Source: Paracoccaceae bacterium
GTDB taxonomy: Bacteria; Pseudomonadota; Alphaproteobacteria; Rhodobacterales; Rhodobacteraceae
Direction of reading: 5' to 3'
Assembly: GCA_002709405.1 (NCBI GenBank)
Contig: PAQV01000095.1
Span: 36,265 to 100,264 of the forward strand
DNA: 64,000 bases
Shown here: piece after piece, positions 37,736 through 46,707 of the stretch
Position numbering within the stretch: the stretch's first letter is position 1
Layout of the letters: the number at the start of each line of letters is the position of its first letter
The notes under the pieces: model-generated
What the model was told of the DNA's origin: nothing
Seen by the model: only the letters and a program-made list of their open reading frames with translations
The model's database searches: none
Program-made: the position numbers and the translations under genes

Positions 37736-38647
37736 TCAGGCTTGCAGGCGCGGGTCGAGCACGTCGCGCAGGGCGTCTCCGGCCACGTTGGCCGACAGCA
37801 CGATGACGAAGATCACGACAGAGGGGATGACGGCGATATGGGGGGCGAACAGCAGGAACTCGCGCCCCTGGCTGGCCATCATGCCCAGTTCGGCGGCGGG
37901 CGGCTTGGCGCCCAGGCCCAGGAACGACAGGGTGGCGCCGATCAGGATGGTCTGGCCGAAGCGCAGCGAGATGAAGATCATGATCGACGAGATCGCGTTG
38001 CGTACCAGATAGCGCTGGAACAGCTGCAGGTTCGACAGGCCGACGGCGCGGCCGGCCTCGATGAATTCCTGTTTCATGACACCGATGGCGATGCCCCGGG
38101 CGACCCGGGCGCAATCGGGGATCGACGACACCGACAGGGCGATGACCACGGGCACCACGCCCTGGCCCATGACGGCCACCAGCGCCAGGCCCAGCAGGAT
38201 CGCGGGGAAGGACAGCAGCACGTCCATGGTGCGCATGACGATCGGGTCGAGCTTTTCGTTGAAGGCCGACATCAGCCCGATCAGCGACCCGATGAAGCCG
38301 CCGAGGCCCACGGCAAGGAAGCCGATCAGCAGGGTCAGCCGCGCGCCGTACAGCAGGCGGGAATAGATGTCGCGGCCCTGTCCGTCGGTGCCCAGCCAAT
38401 GCTCGGCCTCGCCCATGGCCGACCAGACCGGGGGCGTCATGATCGAGCGGGAATTCGAGGCCGGGTCATGGGTGGCCAGCCAGGGCGCAAAGACCGCGCC
38501 CAGGATGATGACCGTCAGGGTCAGCAGGGCCAGGGCCGCCGCGCGGTCGCGCAGCAGGCGGCGGAACCAGTGGGCGCGGGCCGGGGCGGTGACCTGGTCG
38601 GCGTCTTCGGTGGCTGGCGCGGCGGATGCGGCGTTGGCGGAGGTCAT
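37736..38647 (-). CDS. ABC transporter permease, DppC/OppC type
   Basis: The product has 303 residues, about 35 cytoplasmic residues and then six helices. GTDGQGRDIYSRLLYGARLTL and the EAA motif EAGRAVGLSNLQLFQRYLVRN are standard DppC blocks. The ATG is 3 nt after the DppB stop. A GTG overlapping that stop (38653) is an alternative start. Confidence 0.9.
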   Translation of the reverse strand: MTSANAASAAPATEDADQVTAPARAHWFRRLLRDRAAALALLTLTVIILGAVFAPWLATHDPASNSRSIMTPPVWSAMGEAEHWLGTDGQGRDIYSRLLYGARLTLLIGFLAVGLGGFIGSLIGLMSAFNEKLDPIVMRTMDVLLSFPAILLGLALVAVMGQGVVPVVIALSVSSIPDCARVARGIAIGVMKQEFIEAGRAVGLSNLQLFQRYLVRNAISSIMIFISLRFGQTILIGATLSFLGLGAKPPAAELGMMASQGREFLLFAPHIAVIPSVVIFVIVLSANVAGDALRDVLDPRLQA

Positions 38648-38649
38648 GG

Positions 38650-39588
38650 TCACTTGCGGACCCTCGGATCAAGCAGGGAATAAAGGACGTCGACGATCAG
38701 GTTCACGGTGATGAACCCCAGGGCGAACAGCATGATCGTGCCCTGGGCCACGGTGAAGTCCGACGACAGGATGGCACCCACGGCCAGGCGACCCAGCCCG
38801 GGCCACGAGAAGATGGTTTCCGTCACCACCGCTCCGCCCAGCAGGTAGCCGACCTGCAGCCCGACCAGCGTGATCACCGGGATCAGCGCGTTGCGCAGGC
38901 CATGGGCCAGGATCACCCGGGTTTCCGACAGGCCCTTGGCCCGGGCGGTGCGCACATGGTCCAGCTTGAGGACCTCCAGCACCGACGAGCGGGTCATCCG
39001 GGCCACCGGGCCGATCAGGATCAGGCCCAGCGAGAAGGCGGGCAGGAACAGGCCCATGAAGCCTTCGGCCGTGTACCAGGGACCGGGGCGGCCGATGAAG
39101 GTGAAGATCGGGTAGGTCACGCCCAGCCACTGGATCATCACCAGCGAGATGAAGAAGATCGGCAGCGAGACCCCCGCAACCGACAGGGCCATGATCGCCC
39201 GGTCCACCAGCGATCCGCGCAGCACGGCGGCCAGCGTGCCCATGGCGATGCCGACGGGCACCGACCAGATCATGGCGCCGATCATCAGTTCAAGCGTGGG
39301 GCCAAGGGCGGCGCCCAGTTCTTCGGTCACGGCCTTGTTCGAGATCATCGAGCGGCCAAGATCGCCCTGCGCCATCCGTTCCAGGTAGCCCCAGAACTGC
39401 ACGAGCACCGGCTTGTCGAGCCCCATTTCCTCGCGGATGGCGGCCACGACGTCGGGCGTGGCCGAGGGGCCGGCGACGACCAGGGCGGGGTCTCCGGGCA
39501 CGACCTGCATCAGCAGGAACCCGAAAAGCATCACCCCGAAAAGCACCGGGATCGACAGGATCAGGCGCTGGACGATCACGTTGAGCAT
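38650..39588 (-). CDS. ABC transporter permease, DppB/OppB type
   Basis: The product has 312 residues and six helices. RLILSIPVLFGVMLFGFLL at the N-terminus and the EAA motif RTARAKGLSETRVILAHGLRN are typical of DppB. Its ATG overlaps the stop of the upstream amidohydrolase. Confidence 0.9.
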   Translation of the reverse strand: MLNVIVQRLILSIPVLFGVMLFGFLLMQVVPGDPALVVAGPSATPDVVAAIREEMGLDKPVLVQFWGYLERMAQGDLGRSMISNKAVTEELGAALGPTLELMIGAMIWSVPVGIAMGTLAAVLRGSLVDRAIMALSVAGVSLPIFFISLVMIQWLGVTYPIFTFIGRPGPWYTAEGFMGLFLPAFSLGLILIGPVARMTRSSVLEVLKLDHVRTARAKGLSETRVILAHGLRNALIPVITLVGLQVGYLLGGAVVTETIFSWPGLGRLAVGAILSSDFTVAQGTIMLFALGFITVNLIVDVLYSLLDPRVRK

Positions 39589-41210
39589 CAGGCGGCCCGG
39601 TCGAACACGGTTTCACCGCCCAGGATCGTCAGAACGCATTGCGCGTCCAGGATCTTTTCGGGCGCGTCCATGGCGAAGAAGTCGGTGTCGAACACGGCCA
39701 CGTCGGCGAGTTGCCCGGGGATCAGCCGGCCCTTGCGCTCTTCGTCGTGCACGCCGTAGGCGGCCTCGTAGGTGTACATGTGCAGGGCCTGGGCCACCGA
39801 CAGCTGCTGACCGTCGCCCAGCACCTGGCCGGTGTCGGACTTTCGCGCGATCAGGGCATAAAGGCAGGGGAAGGGATCGGGGTCGGTGACCGGGCAGTCG
39901 GTCGAGGCCGAGGGGTGCAGGCCTTCTTCCAGCCAGGTCTTGAACGGGTAGCAATGGTGCGGCCGGTCGGGGCCGAGGCACATGAAATAGCCGTCGCCGA
40001 AGAAATACAGGAACGAGGGCTGGCCCGCGGGGATGACGTTCATCGCCTTCATGCGTTCCAGCTGTTCGGGCGTATGCCAGCCGCAATGTTCGATCCGGTG
40101 GCGCCGGTCGGGGTCGGGCATCTCGGCATAGGCCTTTTCGTAGGAATCCAGCATCATCCCGATGGCCGCGTCGCCGATGGCATGGGGCGCCATCTGGTAG
40201 CCCATTTTATGCGCTTTCATGACCAGCTCGTCGCATTGCTCGGGCGTCAGGCAGGGCACGCCATAGTTGGTCTGGTCGTTGTAATAGGGCTCGGTCATCC
40301 AGGCGGTGCCGGCCCCGGCAGACCCGTCGGTGAAGATCTTGACCGGGCCGATGCGGAACATGTCGTCGCCCACGCCGGTCACCAGGCCCTCGGCATAGGC
40401 GATGTCGAGGATGTTCTTGTCCAGATCGCCCATCAGCGTGCCCGCCACGCGGACCTTCAGCCGCCCGTCCTTGTGGGCCGTCTGGTAGGCGCGCAGTTCG
40501 GGCTCGCCGTTGGCCAGGCCAATGCCCGGATCCATGACCGAGGTGATGCCCAGCGACAGCAGGTGGCTGGACGCGGCTTCGATGGCGTTGGCCCAGTCAT
40601 CGGCGGTCGGGTCGGGCTGGGCCTGCTGGACGGGGAAGCGGGCGTTTTCCCACAACAGACCGTTCAGCTCGCCCGGGTCGCGGCCGATCTTGCCGCCGAA
40701 CGGGTCGGGCGTGTTGTGGCCGATGCCCGACAGTTCCAGCGCCTTCGAGTTCACCACGCAGGTATGCCCGCAGGCGCGCGTCAGCATGACCGGGTGGTCG
40801 GGGGCAACCGCGTCGATTTCCTTCTTGTGGGGGTGGCGGAAGCCCTCGATCTTGTCGTGGTCATAGCCCCGGCCAAGGATCCATGTCCCCGGAGGCGTGT
40901 TTTCCGCCGCTTCCTTCACCATCTCGACGATCTTTTCGACCGTGGTCACGCCCGCATGGGGGCGCAGGTCCAGCATGCGCATGTTCTGGCCGTAGAAATG
41001 CAGGTGCAGGTGGGCATCGTTCAGGCCCGGCGTGGCCAGCTTGCCGCCCAGGTCGGTGATCTCGGTGTCGGGGCCGGCCAGGGCGCCGATCTCGTCGGCG
41101 GTGCCTGCGGCAAGCACCTTGTCACCGGCAATGGCCAGCGCCTCGGCAAAGCCTTCTTCAAGGCCGCACCAGATCTTGCCGTTGGTGAGAATGCGGGTGG
41201 GGGCGGTCAT
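39588..41210 (-). CDS. YtcJ-like amidohydrolase (Amidohydrolase_3)
   Basis: The product has 540 residues, the usual length of the YtcJ/exoenzyme-regulatory family. Motifs are NDAHLHLHFYGQ (HxH), GPVKIFTDGSAGAGTAW (Lys region), MAPHAIGDAAIG and RIEHCGWHTPEQ (His ligands) and PSASTDCPVTDPDPF (Asp). The family hydrolyses N-acyl or formamide-type bonds. Its place in the middle of the importer operon, with a second amidohydrolase, suggests two successive hydrolytic steps. Confidence 0.87.
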   Translation of the reverse strand: MTAPTRILTNGKIWCGLEEGFAEALAIAGDKVLAAGTADEIGALAGPDTEITDLGGKLATPGLNDAHLHLHFYGQNMRMLDLRPHAGVTTVEKIVEMVKEAAENTPPGTWILGRGYDHDKIEGFRHPHKKEIDAVAPDHPVMLTRACGHTCVVNSKALELSGIGHNTPDPFGGKIGRDPGELNGLLWENARFPVQQAQPDPTADDWANAIEAASSHLLSLGITSVMDPGIGLANGEPELRAYQTAHKDGRLKVRVAGTLMGDLDKNILDIAYAEGLVTGVGDDMFRIGPVKIFTDGSAGAGTAWMTEPYYNDQTNYGVPCLTPEQCDELVMKAHKMGYQMAPHAIGDAAIGMMLDSYEKAYAEMPDPDRRHRIEHCGWHTPEQLERMKAMNVIPAGQPSFLYFFGDGYFMCLGPDRPHHCYPFKTWLEEGLHPSASTDCPVTDPDPFPCLYALIARKSDTGQVLGDGQQLSVAQALHMYTYEAAYGVHDEERKGRLIPGQLADVAVFDTDFFAMDAPEKILDAQCVLTILGGETVFDRAA

Positions 41211-41229
41211 GGGCGTACTTTCCTAAAGT

Positions 41230-42186
41230 TCAGTATCCGGAGGCGCGGTCGACCGCGCCCGGAGGGGTCTCGTCCGCCAGCAGGGCGGCGTAATTCTCGG
41301 CGAGTTGCCGCAGCACTTCGGACCGGGTGGTGTCCGAGGCCTTGTGCGGCGTGATCAGGATCTTGGGGTGCGCCCAGAGCGGGTCGTCGGCGGGCAGGGG
41401 TTCCTGGCGGAAGACATCCAGGGACGCGCCCCCAAGGTGGCCGCTGTCGAGCGCCGCGATCAGGTCGGCTTCGACCAGGTGTTCGCCCCGTCCCAGCTGG
41501 ATCAGGATGGCCCCTTCGGGCATCGCCGCGAAAAGATCCGCGTTCAGCACGTTGGCGGTTTCATCCGTCAGCGGCAGCAGGTTGATCAGCATGTCAGAGC
41601 GCCTGGCTACCTCGGTCACGGCATCGGGGCCCGACACCGTTTCGACGCCCTCCAGGGTGGTGCCCCCGGACCGGCTGGCCGCGACGACCTTGTAGCCCAT
41701 GGCCACCATGGCCCGGGCCGTGTGCTGGCCCATCAGGCCAAAGCCCAGAAGGCCGATCGTCATGTTGCACGACATCTCGGGGCGGAAGGTCCGGTCCCAA
41801 AGGGCGGCCTTCTGGTTTTCCAGGAAATCGCCCATCTGCCGGTGATGATGCACCACGTGCCATGCGGCGAAGGCCCCCATCATGCGGGCCTGGTCCTCGT
41901 CCCGGACGCGCGTCACGATGGCTCCGGATGGCAATGAGGGGCAATTCATGATAGAGTCGACCCCGGCGGCAATCGACGACACCATCATGATGTTTGGATA
42001 CGGGTCGAATGCATCCGCTGCCGGGCGCCAGGCCAGCGCGCAGGTCACGGCGCCCGGATCCTCGACGTCTTCGGGGCGCACCAGCGTGATGCGCGGGTCG
42101 ATGTCGCCCGTGAAGTTCTTCACCAGGTCAATGGATTCAGACAGGGCGACCACGGTCAGCGGCCAGGACACCTGGGCATCCTTCAT
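41230..42186 (-). CDS. D-2-hydroxyacid dehydrogenase (GhrA-like)
   Basis: The product has 318 residues. The NAD(P)-binding motif GLLGFGLMGQHTARAM, catalytic Arg (QLGRGEHLVE), Glu (FRQEPLPADDP) and His (ITPHKASDT) of the family are present. Sequence and length fit the glyoxylate/hydroxypyruvate reductase A branch. It would reduce a 2-oxoacid produced by the pathway, or oxidise a hydroxyacid. Its ATG overlaps the stop of the aldolase gene. Confidence 0.88.
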   Translation of the reverse strand: MKDAQVSWPLTVVALSESIDLVKNFTGDIDPRITLVRPEDVEDPGAVTCALAWRPAADAFDPYPNIMMVSSIAAGVDSIMNCPSLPSGAIVTRVRDEDQARMMGAFAAWHVVHHHRQMGDFLENQKAALWDRTFRPEMSCNMTIGLLGFGLMGQHTARAMVAMGYKVVAASRSGGTTLEGVETVSGPDAVTEVARRSDMLINLLPLTDETANVLNADLFAAMPEGAILIQLGRGEHLVEADLIAALDSGHLGGASLDVFRQEPLPADDPLWAHPKILITPHKASDTTRSEVLRQLAENYAALLADETPPGAVDRASGY

Positions 42187-42953
42187 TGGTCGAAATCCGG
42201 GTGGCGCAGCTTGCACAGGCGCATGTAGGCCTCCCATTCGGTGTCGGGCTTGCCGGCCGCGTCGTGCTTGTCGGCCCAGCCTTCTTCCTGTTGCGCCACG
42301 AATTCGGCCATCTCGTCGGTCAGCACGTTCGGCGTCAGCCCCGAGCCCATGATCGCCACCTGCGCCTGGCAGGCCCGGTCCAGGTCCATCATCGTCCGGA
42401 ACGCCTCTCCCACGCTTGTCCCGCAGGTCAAAAGCCCGTGGTTGCGCAGGATCATCGCCTTCTTGTCGCCCAGGTCGTCGACGATGCGCGCCCGTTCGTC
42501 GTGGTTCAGCGCGATGCCTTCGTAATCATGGTAGGCCAGCCGGTTGTGGAACGGGGCCGACCATTGGTTCAGGGGCAAGAGGCCCTCTTTCAGCGAGGAC
42601 ACCGCCACGCCCGCAATGGTGTGGGTGTGCAGCACGCAGGCGATGTCCGGCCGGGCGGCGTGCACGGCCGAGTGAATGGTGAACCCGGCCTTGTTGATGC
42701 CCGCGCCGTAGGGATCGTTCAGGATGTTGCCCTCAAGGTCGATGGTCACGAGGTTGCCCGCCGTGACCTCGTCGAAGCGCAGGCCATAAGGGTTGATCAG
42801 GAACGCATGATCCCCCTCCGAGGCCGGGGCCTTGGCCGAGATATGGGTAAAGATGCTGTCGTCCATCCCGAATTCCGCGATCAGCCGGTAGGCGGCTGCC
42901 AGTTCCACCCGTTCGGGGGGCAGGCTGGTTTGGATGGGCTCTTGCAGGGTCAT
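42183..42953 (-). CDS. Class II aldolase/adducin family protein
   Basis: The product has 256 residues. The zinc ligands appear as CVLHTHTIAGVAV and RNHGLLTCG, with PYGLRFDEVTAGNLVTID as substrate loop. It is the first gene of a nine-gene minus-strand operon ending at 32.5 kb. Family members are aldolases or decarboxylases of sugar or hydroxyacid derivatives. The start MTLQEPIQ has GGAG 6 bases upstream. An in-frame GTG 8 codons earlier is less likely. Confidence 0.87.
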   Translation of the reverse strand: MTLQEPIQTSLPPERVELAAAYRLIAEFGMDDSIFTHISAKAPASEGDHAFLINPYGLRFDEVTAGNLVTIDLEGNILNDPYGAGINKAGFTIHSAVHAARPDIACVLHTHTIAGVAVSSLKEGLLPLNQWSAPFHNRLAYHDYEGIALNHDERARIVDDLGDKKAMILRNHGLLTCGTSVGEAFRTMMDLDRACQAQVAIMGSGLTPNVLTDEMAEFVAQQEEGWADKHDAAGKPDTEWEAYMRLCKLRHPDFDQ

Positions 42954-43027
42954 GAAGGTCTCCGTTCGCGGGGTCACTAGGCCGCGTTCGCTGATTGTCG
43001 AGGCAAGTCATGACGGAGGAATCCAAT

Positions 43028-43039
43028 ATTGTCGACAAT
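43028..43039. promoter_or_regulatory. Palindromic GntR-type operator
   Basis: ATTGTCGACAAT is a perfect 12-bp palindrome in the gap between the divergent aldolase operon and GntR gene. A half copy, ATTGTCG, lies at 42994-43000. FCD-type GntR regulators commonly bind TTGTNNACAA-like sites, so this is the probable operator of the divergent promoters. Confidence 0.65.
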
Positions 43040-43184
43040 CTTGCTTGTAGACTTTCCGCAGTTTCAAAGATGTGGAAACGTGGTGATGAAAAATGCAGCT
43101 TTGACGGCGACTCCGCCCCCGGTGCCCGGGGCGGATGCATCAGGCCGGGGTCGGACAGGCACGCACAGGGGGGATTGCCCGCAC

Positions 43185-43877
43185 ATGATGGATGACGATG
43201 GGTCCGGGTCGCCCCTGTTCGCCGAGCTGGAAACGACCGACCTGGCCAGCCGGATCGCCGACCAGGTGCTGAAGGCCATTGGCGACGGGCGGCTGCGTCC
43301 GGGTGAAAAGGTCGGCGAGGCACGGCTGGCGCGCGAGCTGGGCACCTCCCGCGCTCCGGTGCGCGAGGCGTTGCGGTTGCTGGAAAGCCAGGGGCTGATC
43401 GTGACCCACCCGCGCCGGGGGTTCTTCGTGCACGCCTATGATGCGGACGAGCTGGACGACATCTATGACCTGCGCGAATGCCTTGAACTGCACGCGGCCG
43501 GCGCGGCCGTGGCCCGCATGACCGAGGCCGATTTCGAGCGGCTGGCCGCCCAGGTCGAGCGGATGAAGCGGCTGGGTCTGGAAGGACAGCTGAAACAGCA
43601 GGTCGAAGAGGATTACGCCTTTCACCGGATGCTTTGTGCCTTGGGGGGCAACATGCGGATCGTGCGGCTGTTCGACCAGATCGCCCTGCAATTGCGGGCG
43701 GGGATCGCCCTGCTGGGCCGGGTCTATGACGACCCGCGCGAAATCGCCTTGTCGCATGAACCGCTGATCGAGGCCCTGCGCGCCCGCGATGCCGACCGCC
43801 TGCGGGCCGAACTGTCCGAGCACCTAGAAGACGCCCGGTTCCACGTGGTGCAGCTCTACCGGGGGGATGGGGCCTGA
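43185..43877 (+). CDS. GntR family transcriptional regulator (FCD subfamily)
   Basis: The product has 230 residues. The winged helix covers about 20-85 (LARELGTSRAPVREALRLLESQGLI), and an FCD all-helical ligand domain with metal ligands (DLRECLELHAA, DYAFHRMLCALGG, SHEPLIEALRARD) covers the rest. These regulators respond to small organic acids. It is divergent from the importer/aldolase operon and probably represses it through the palindrome at 43028-43039. Confidence 0.9.
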   Translation: MMDDDGSGSPLFAELETTDLASRIADQVLKAIGDGRLRPGEKVGEARLARELGTSRAPVREALRLLESQGLIVTHPRRGFFVHAYDADELDDIYDLRECLELHAAGAAVARMTEADFERLAAQVERMKRLGLEGQLKQQVEEDYAFHRMLCALGGNMRIVRLFDQIALQLRAGIALLGRVYDDPREIALSHEPLIEALRARDADRLRAELSEHLEDARFHVVQLYRGDGA

Positions 43878-43921
43878 CGGTCCCGACTATTGGTCTCAAA
43901 ACGGCGCGCAATGCACCGCCA

Positions 43922-43951
43922 GGGCGGCCCTTGGGGGCTGGTCGGCCGCCC
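43922..43951 (+). terminator. Hairpin after the GntR gene
   Basis: GGGCGGCC pairs with GGCCGCCC across 14 bases. No T run follows, so termination is uncertain. Confidence 0.35.
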
Positions 43952-43956
43952 ATGAT

Positions 43957-43971
43957 TGCAATTTAGTTGCA
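43957..43971. promoter_or_regulatory. Inverted repeat TGCAA-N5-TTGCA upstream of the isochorismatase gene
   Basis: The dyad lies in an AT-rich stretch 54 bp before the start codon. The left TTGCAA with TATTAA 18 bp on could be a -35/-10 pair, so the dyad may overlap the promoter. The binding protein is unknown. Confidence 0.35.
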
Positions 43972-44024
43972 TCTGACAGTATTAATTAATCAAGTAGTCG
44001 GGTGTTCTTGAGAGGAGTCCGACC

Positions 44025-44732
44025 ATGCATGTTGTCAATGTTCCCCAGTATATCCGCGACCGGGCCATTCTGTCCCACGGCCGCGAGACCCTGTTCGAAA
44101 CCCTCGACATGTCCAAGACCGCCCATGTCATCGTCGATCTGCAAAACGGCTTTGTCGCCCCCGGCGCGCCGATCGAAGTCCCCGTCGCGCGCGAGATCAT
44201 CGACAACGTGAATGCCATTTCCGCGGCCGTGCGCGCCTCGGGCGGGGTGAATGCCTTCCTGCGCTACACCTATGACGCCAACGAACCGCAGCCCTGGGAC
44301 GTGTTCTTCCGCAACTACATGTCCCCGGAACGGCGGGCCCAGCAGGAAGAGGCCTTTACCGCCGGGTCGATCATGCATGCGCTGTACCCGGGGCTCGAGG
44401 TGTCCGACGAGGACCTGATCTTCGACAAGACCCGGTTTTCCGGGATGATCCCGGGGACCTGCGACATGGACGAGTCCCTGAAGGCCCGGGGCATCGAAAC
44501 GATGATCATCACCGGAACGCTGACCAATTGCTGCTGCGAAAGCACCGCTCGGGATGCGATGCAGATGGGCTACAACGTGATCTTCGTGACCGACGGCAAT
44601 GCCACGCTGACCGACGAGGAACACAACGCCACCCTGCTGTCGATGGGCGCGATCTTTGCCGACCTTAAGACCGCAGCCGAGGTCGTGGCCATCGCCGAGG
44701 CCGCCGCGTCGGTCAAGACCGCCGCCGAATAG
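44025..44732 (+). CDS. Isochorismatase family cysteine hydrolase
   Basis: The product has 235 residues. The complete triad is Asp38 (HVIVDLQNGF), Lys135 (IFDKTRFSG) and Cys170 (GTLTNCCCESTARDA), where three Cys stand in a row. The block TDEEHNATLLSMG follows as in ureidoacrylate and maleamate-type amidases. The ribosome site GAGGAG is strong. It follows the GntR gene on the same strand but has its own AT-rich upstream region. It may serve the catabolic operon on the other strand or act alone. Confidence 0.87.
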   Translation: MHVVNVPQYIRDRAILSHGRETLFETLDMSKTAHVIVDLQNGFVAPGAPIEVPVAREIIDNVNAISAAVRASGGVNAFLRYTYDANEPQPWDVFFRNYMSPERRAQQEEAFTAGSIMHALYPGLEVSDEDLIFDKTRFSGMIPGTCDMDESLKARGIETMIITGTLTNCCCESTARDAMQMGYNVIFVTDGNATLTDEEHNATLLSMGAIFADLKTAAEVVAIAEAAASVKTAAE

Positions 44733-45208
44733 GCCCGCTTTGCCGGTCTGATGCCAGGGCAGGGCCGTTCCGATGGCCCTGCCGGATTGCCCCCCGCAGA
44801 CGGTCCCTGCCGGTGGCCCCATGATCCGGGACAGGATCCTTCCCGAAGTCCATATCCTGCTGCCAAGGCCATGCGCCTTGCGCTTCTGCCCGCAGGGGCC
44901 ATACTGGGGCATGGGCAGGCCTGTCCGCCATTAGCGTTAACGCGCGCCGTGAACCGGCGTAATCCGCAGGCCGATAATGGCGTGATTCGAATCGCGCTGC
45001 CCGCCAGGCGTTAACGCATAACCGTTTGATCCGTAACGGTTATATTTTGGATAACGCTACGTTAACGCTTATTAAACCATTCTGCATTCGACCACTGGCT
45101 GTGCCTTGCCAAATCCCCTGCGGGACCGGCGCGGCGGGGCCGGGGGTCTGACCACTGGGGGTCATGTCAGTTGCGCTTCGCCCGAGGCGCTTGTGAAGGA
45201 ATGCAGAC
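44733..45208. other. 476-bp intergenic region with repeated palindromes, no gene
   Basis: It starts with a 9-bp hairpin (GGCAGGGCC/GGCCCTGCC, 44758-44783), probably the end of the isochorismatase transcript. It then becomes AT-richer from about 44930 and holds the GTTAAC-centred palindromes and the TAACCGTT/AACGGTTA dyad listed separately. A short open frame at 45106-45288 has no ribosome site and overlaps the protease gene. Confidence 0.6.
44934..45068. promoter_or_regulatory. Three GCGTTAACGC palindromes and a dyad upstream of the protease/haloperoxidase cluster
   Basis: Perfect 10-bp palindromes GCGTTAACGC lie at 44934-44943 and 45008-45017, and a nine-of-ten copy (ACGTTAACGC) at 45059-45068. 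Between the last two, TAACCGTT (45019-45026) is repeated inverted as AACGGTTA (45035-45042). The array stands 140-275 bp before the first gene of the cluster and suggests binding of a dimeric regulator, possibly the SARP-type protein encoded in the cluster. Confidence 0.6.
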
Positions 45209-46636
45209 ATGGGAAAACGGCCTGTACCGAAGCCCGAAACGCTGAACGAAGCCTACAAGGAAGCCGTGGACCGGTTTCAGCAACGTGACGATCTGACGGC
45301 CATCGACGTTGGCCGAAAGTGGGTCGCAGGTGTCCCCAGCAACGAGATTGCCGTCAGACTGCATGTCTGGCGCAAGGTCCCGGCGTCCGAGCTGGACGCG
45401 GCCGCGGTCTTCCCCGACAAGATCCGGGGCGTGCCCATCGACGTGATCGAGGGCAAGTACCGGATCCCCGCCGCCGCGCCGATCCCGACAGCTATGCGCC
45501 GGGGCCGATTTCCCTTCCTGATGGGCGGTGTGTCCTGTGGGCGGGTCGACGGCAGCGCCGGGACGGTGGGCACCATCGTCAAGGACCGCAAGACCGGCCA
45601 GACCGGCATCCTGTCGACCTGGCACGCCCTGGCCGGACCCCAGGCCCGGGCCGGAGACGCCATCCTGCAGCCGGGCCGCATCGACGGCGGCCGCCCGCAG
45701 CGCGACACCGTGGCCCGGCTGGACCGCTGGATGCTGGACACCGGCGGCGACGCGGCGGTGGCCTTCCTGGCGCCGGGCCGGGCCTGGCTGCCCCTGCACC
45801 TGGGCAGCTCGGCCGAGATCAGCGGCGTGCGCGCCGCCCGGCTGGGCGAGGTGCTGACCAAGTCCGGGCGCACCACGGGTGTGACCTCGGCCATCGTCGA
45901 CGGCATCGGGCTCTACCGGATGACCTACGAGGTCGCCCCCGGCCAGTTCGAACGCCGCGACATCCGGGGCTTCAAGCTGGTACCGCTGCTGGAAGGCAAT
46001 CCCTATGACGAGGACCTGTCCTCGGGCGGGGATTGCGGGGCGGTCTGGATCGACGAGGGCCAGAACGCCGTGGGCCTGCATTTCGCCGGTGAACGCGCCC
46101 ATCATCCCGCGCAGGAACATGCGATCGCCTGCGACATGGGCACGGTGCTGGACCGGCTGGACGTGGAACCGGCAGGGTTCGAGGACCTGGGCCGCGTTGT
46201 CATCTCCGGCACGGTCCCGCCCCGCGCGGCCGCGGAACAGCCGGCCCGCACCCCGCGCAGCCCGATCTCGGACCCGCGCGATTGCTGGGACCCGCTGGGC
46301 GACCCCGAGGCAACCGGCGGGCTGGGCACGACCTATGCCGCGACCCGCGTGGTCGGGGTGGCCGCCAGCCTTGTGCCGCGCGATGTGGACGACATCTGGC
46401 TGCGGCTGGACGCGGCCCTGGACAATGCCGGGTTTGTCGAGCCCCGGCGGGCCTTTACCGCCCGGATCGACACGTTGATCTGCGGCGGCGACGCCTATGC
46501 ACCCCTGCGCACGGTCATCAACAGCATGGGTGTCTTCCCGGAAATCCGGGCGATCACCACCCGCGAGATCCGCCAGTTCGCGACCTATGACACGCTGTGC
46601 GACTTCCTCGCCCGGCTGCGTCAACCCGGCGGCTAA
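45209..46636 (+). CDS. Chymotrypsin-fold peptidase with Cys in place of the catalytic Ser
   Basis: The product has 475 residues. A chymotrypsin-like domain spans about 105-320. His139 (GILSTWHALAG) and Asp181 (GGDAAVAFL) fit the first two triad positions. The nucleophile motif is GGDCGAVW with Cys276, where serine proteases have GDSGG; this GxCG form is the one used by viral 3C-like cysteine proteases. An N-terminal region (1-100; AVRLHVWRKV, IRGVPIDVIEGKY) and an extra C-terminal domain (350-475) are unassigned. It has no signal peptide. It is first in a five-gene plus-strand cluster and 71 bp before the haloperoxidase start. ATG has an AAGGAATG-like site upstream. Confidence 0.75.
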   Translation: MGKRPVPKPETLNEAYKEAVDRFQQRDDLTAIDVGRKWVAGVPSNEIAVRLHVWRKVPASELDAAAVFPDKIRGVPIDVIEGKYRIPAAAPIPTAMRRGRFPFLMGGVSCGRVDGSAGTVGTIVKDRKTGQTGILSTWHALAGPQARAGDAILQPGRIDGGRPQRDTVARLDRWMLDTGGDAAVAFLAPGRAWLPLHLGSSAEISGVRAARLGEVLTKSGRTTGVTSAIVDGIGLYRMTYEVAPGQFERRDIRGFKLVPLLEGNPYDEDLSSGGDCGAVWIDEGQNAVGLHFAGERAHHPAQEHAIACDMGTVLDRLDVEPAGFEDLGRVVISGTVPPRAAAEQPARTPRSPISDPRDCWDPLGDPEATGGLGTTYAATRVVGVAASLVPRDVDDIWLRLDAALDNAGFVEPRRAFTARIDTLICGGDAYAPLRTVINSMGVFPEIRAITTREIRQFATYDTLCDFLARLRQPGG

Positions 46637-46707
46637 AACCAGGCTGGGCGGCTCTCGGGCGGCCCGGCAAGACCGACAGGTTCTTTGCACAACGCGTGGA
46701 GTGTCCC

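Noticed and set aside
36144..38012. Plus-strand open frame of about 620 codons opposite the family 5 binding protein
   Set aside because: It is the codon mirror of the binding-protein gene, with biased composition and no domain.
45106..45288. 60-codon open frame before the protease gene
   Set aside because: No ribosome site, and it overlaps the protease start in another frame; the region looks regulatory.
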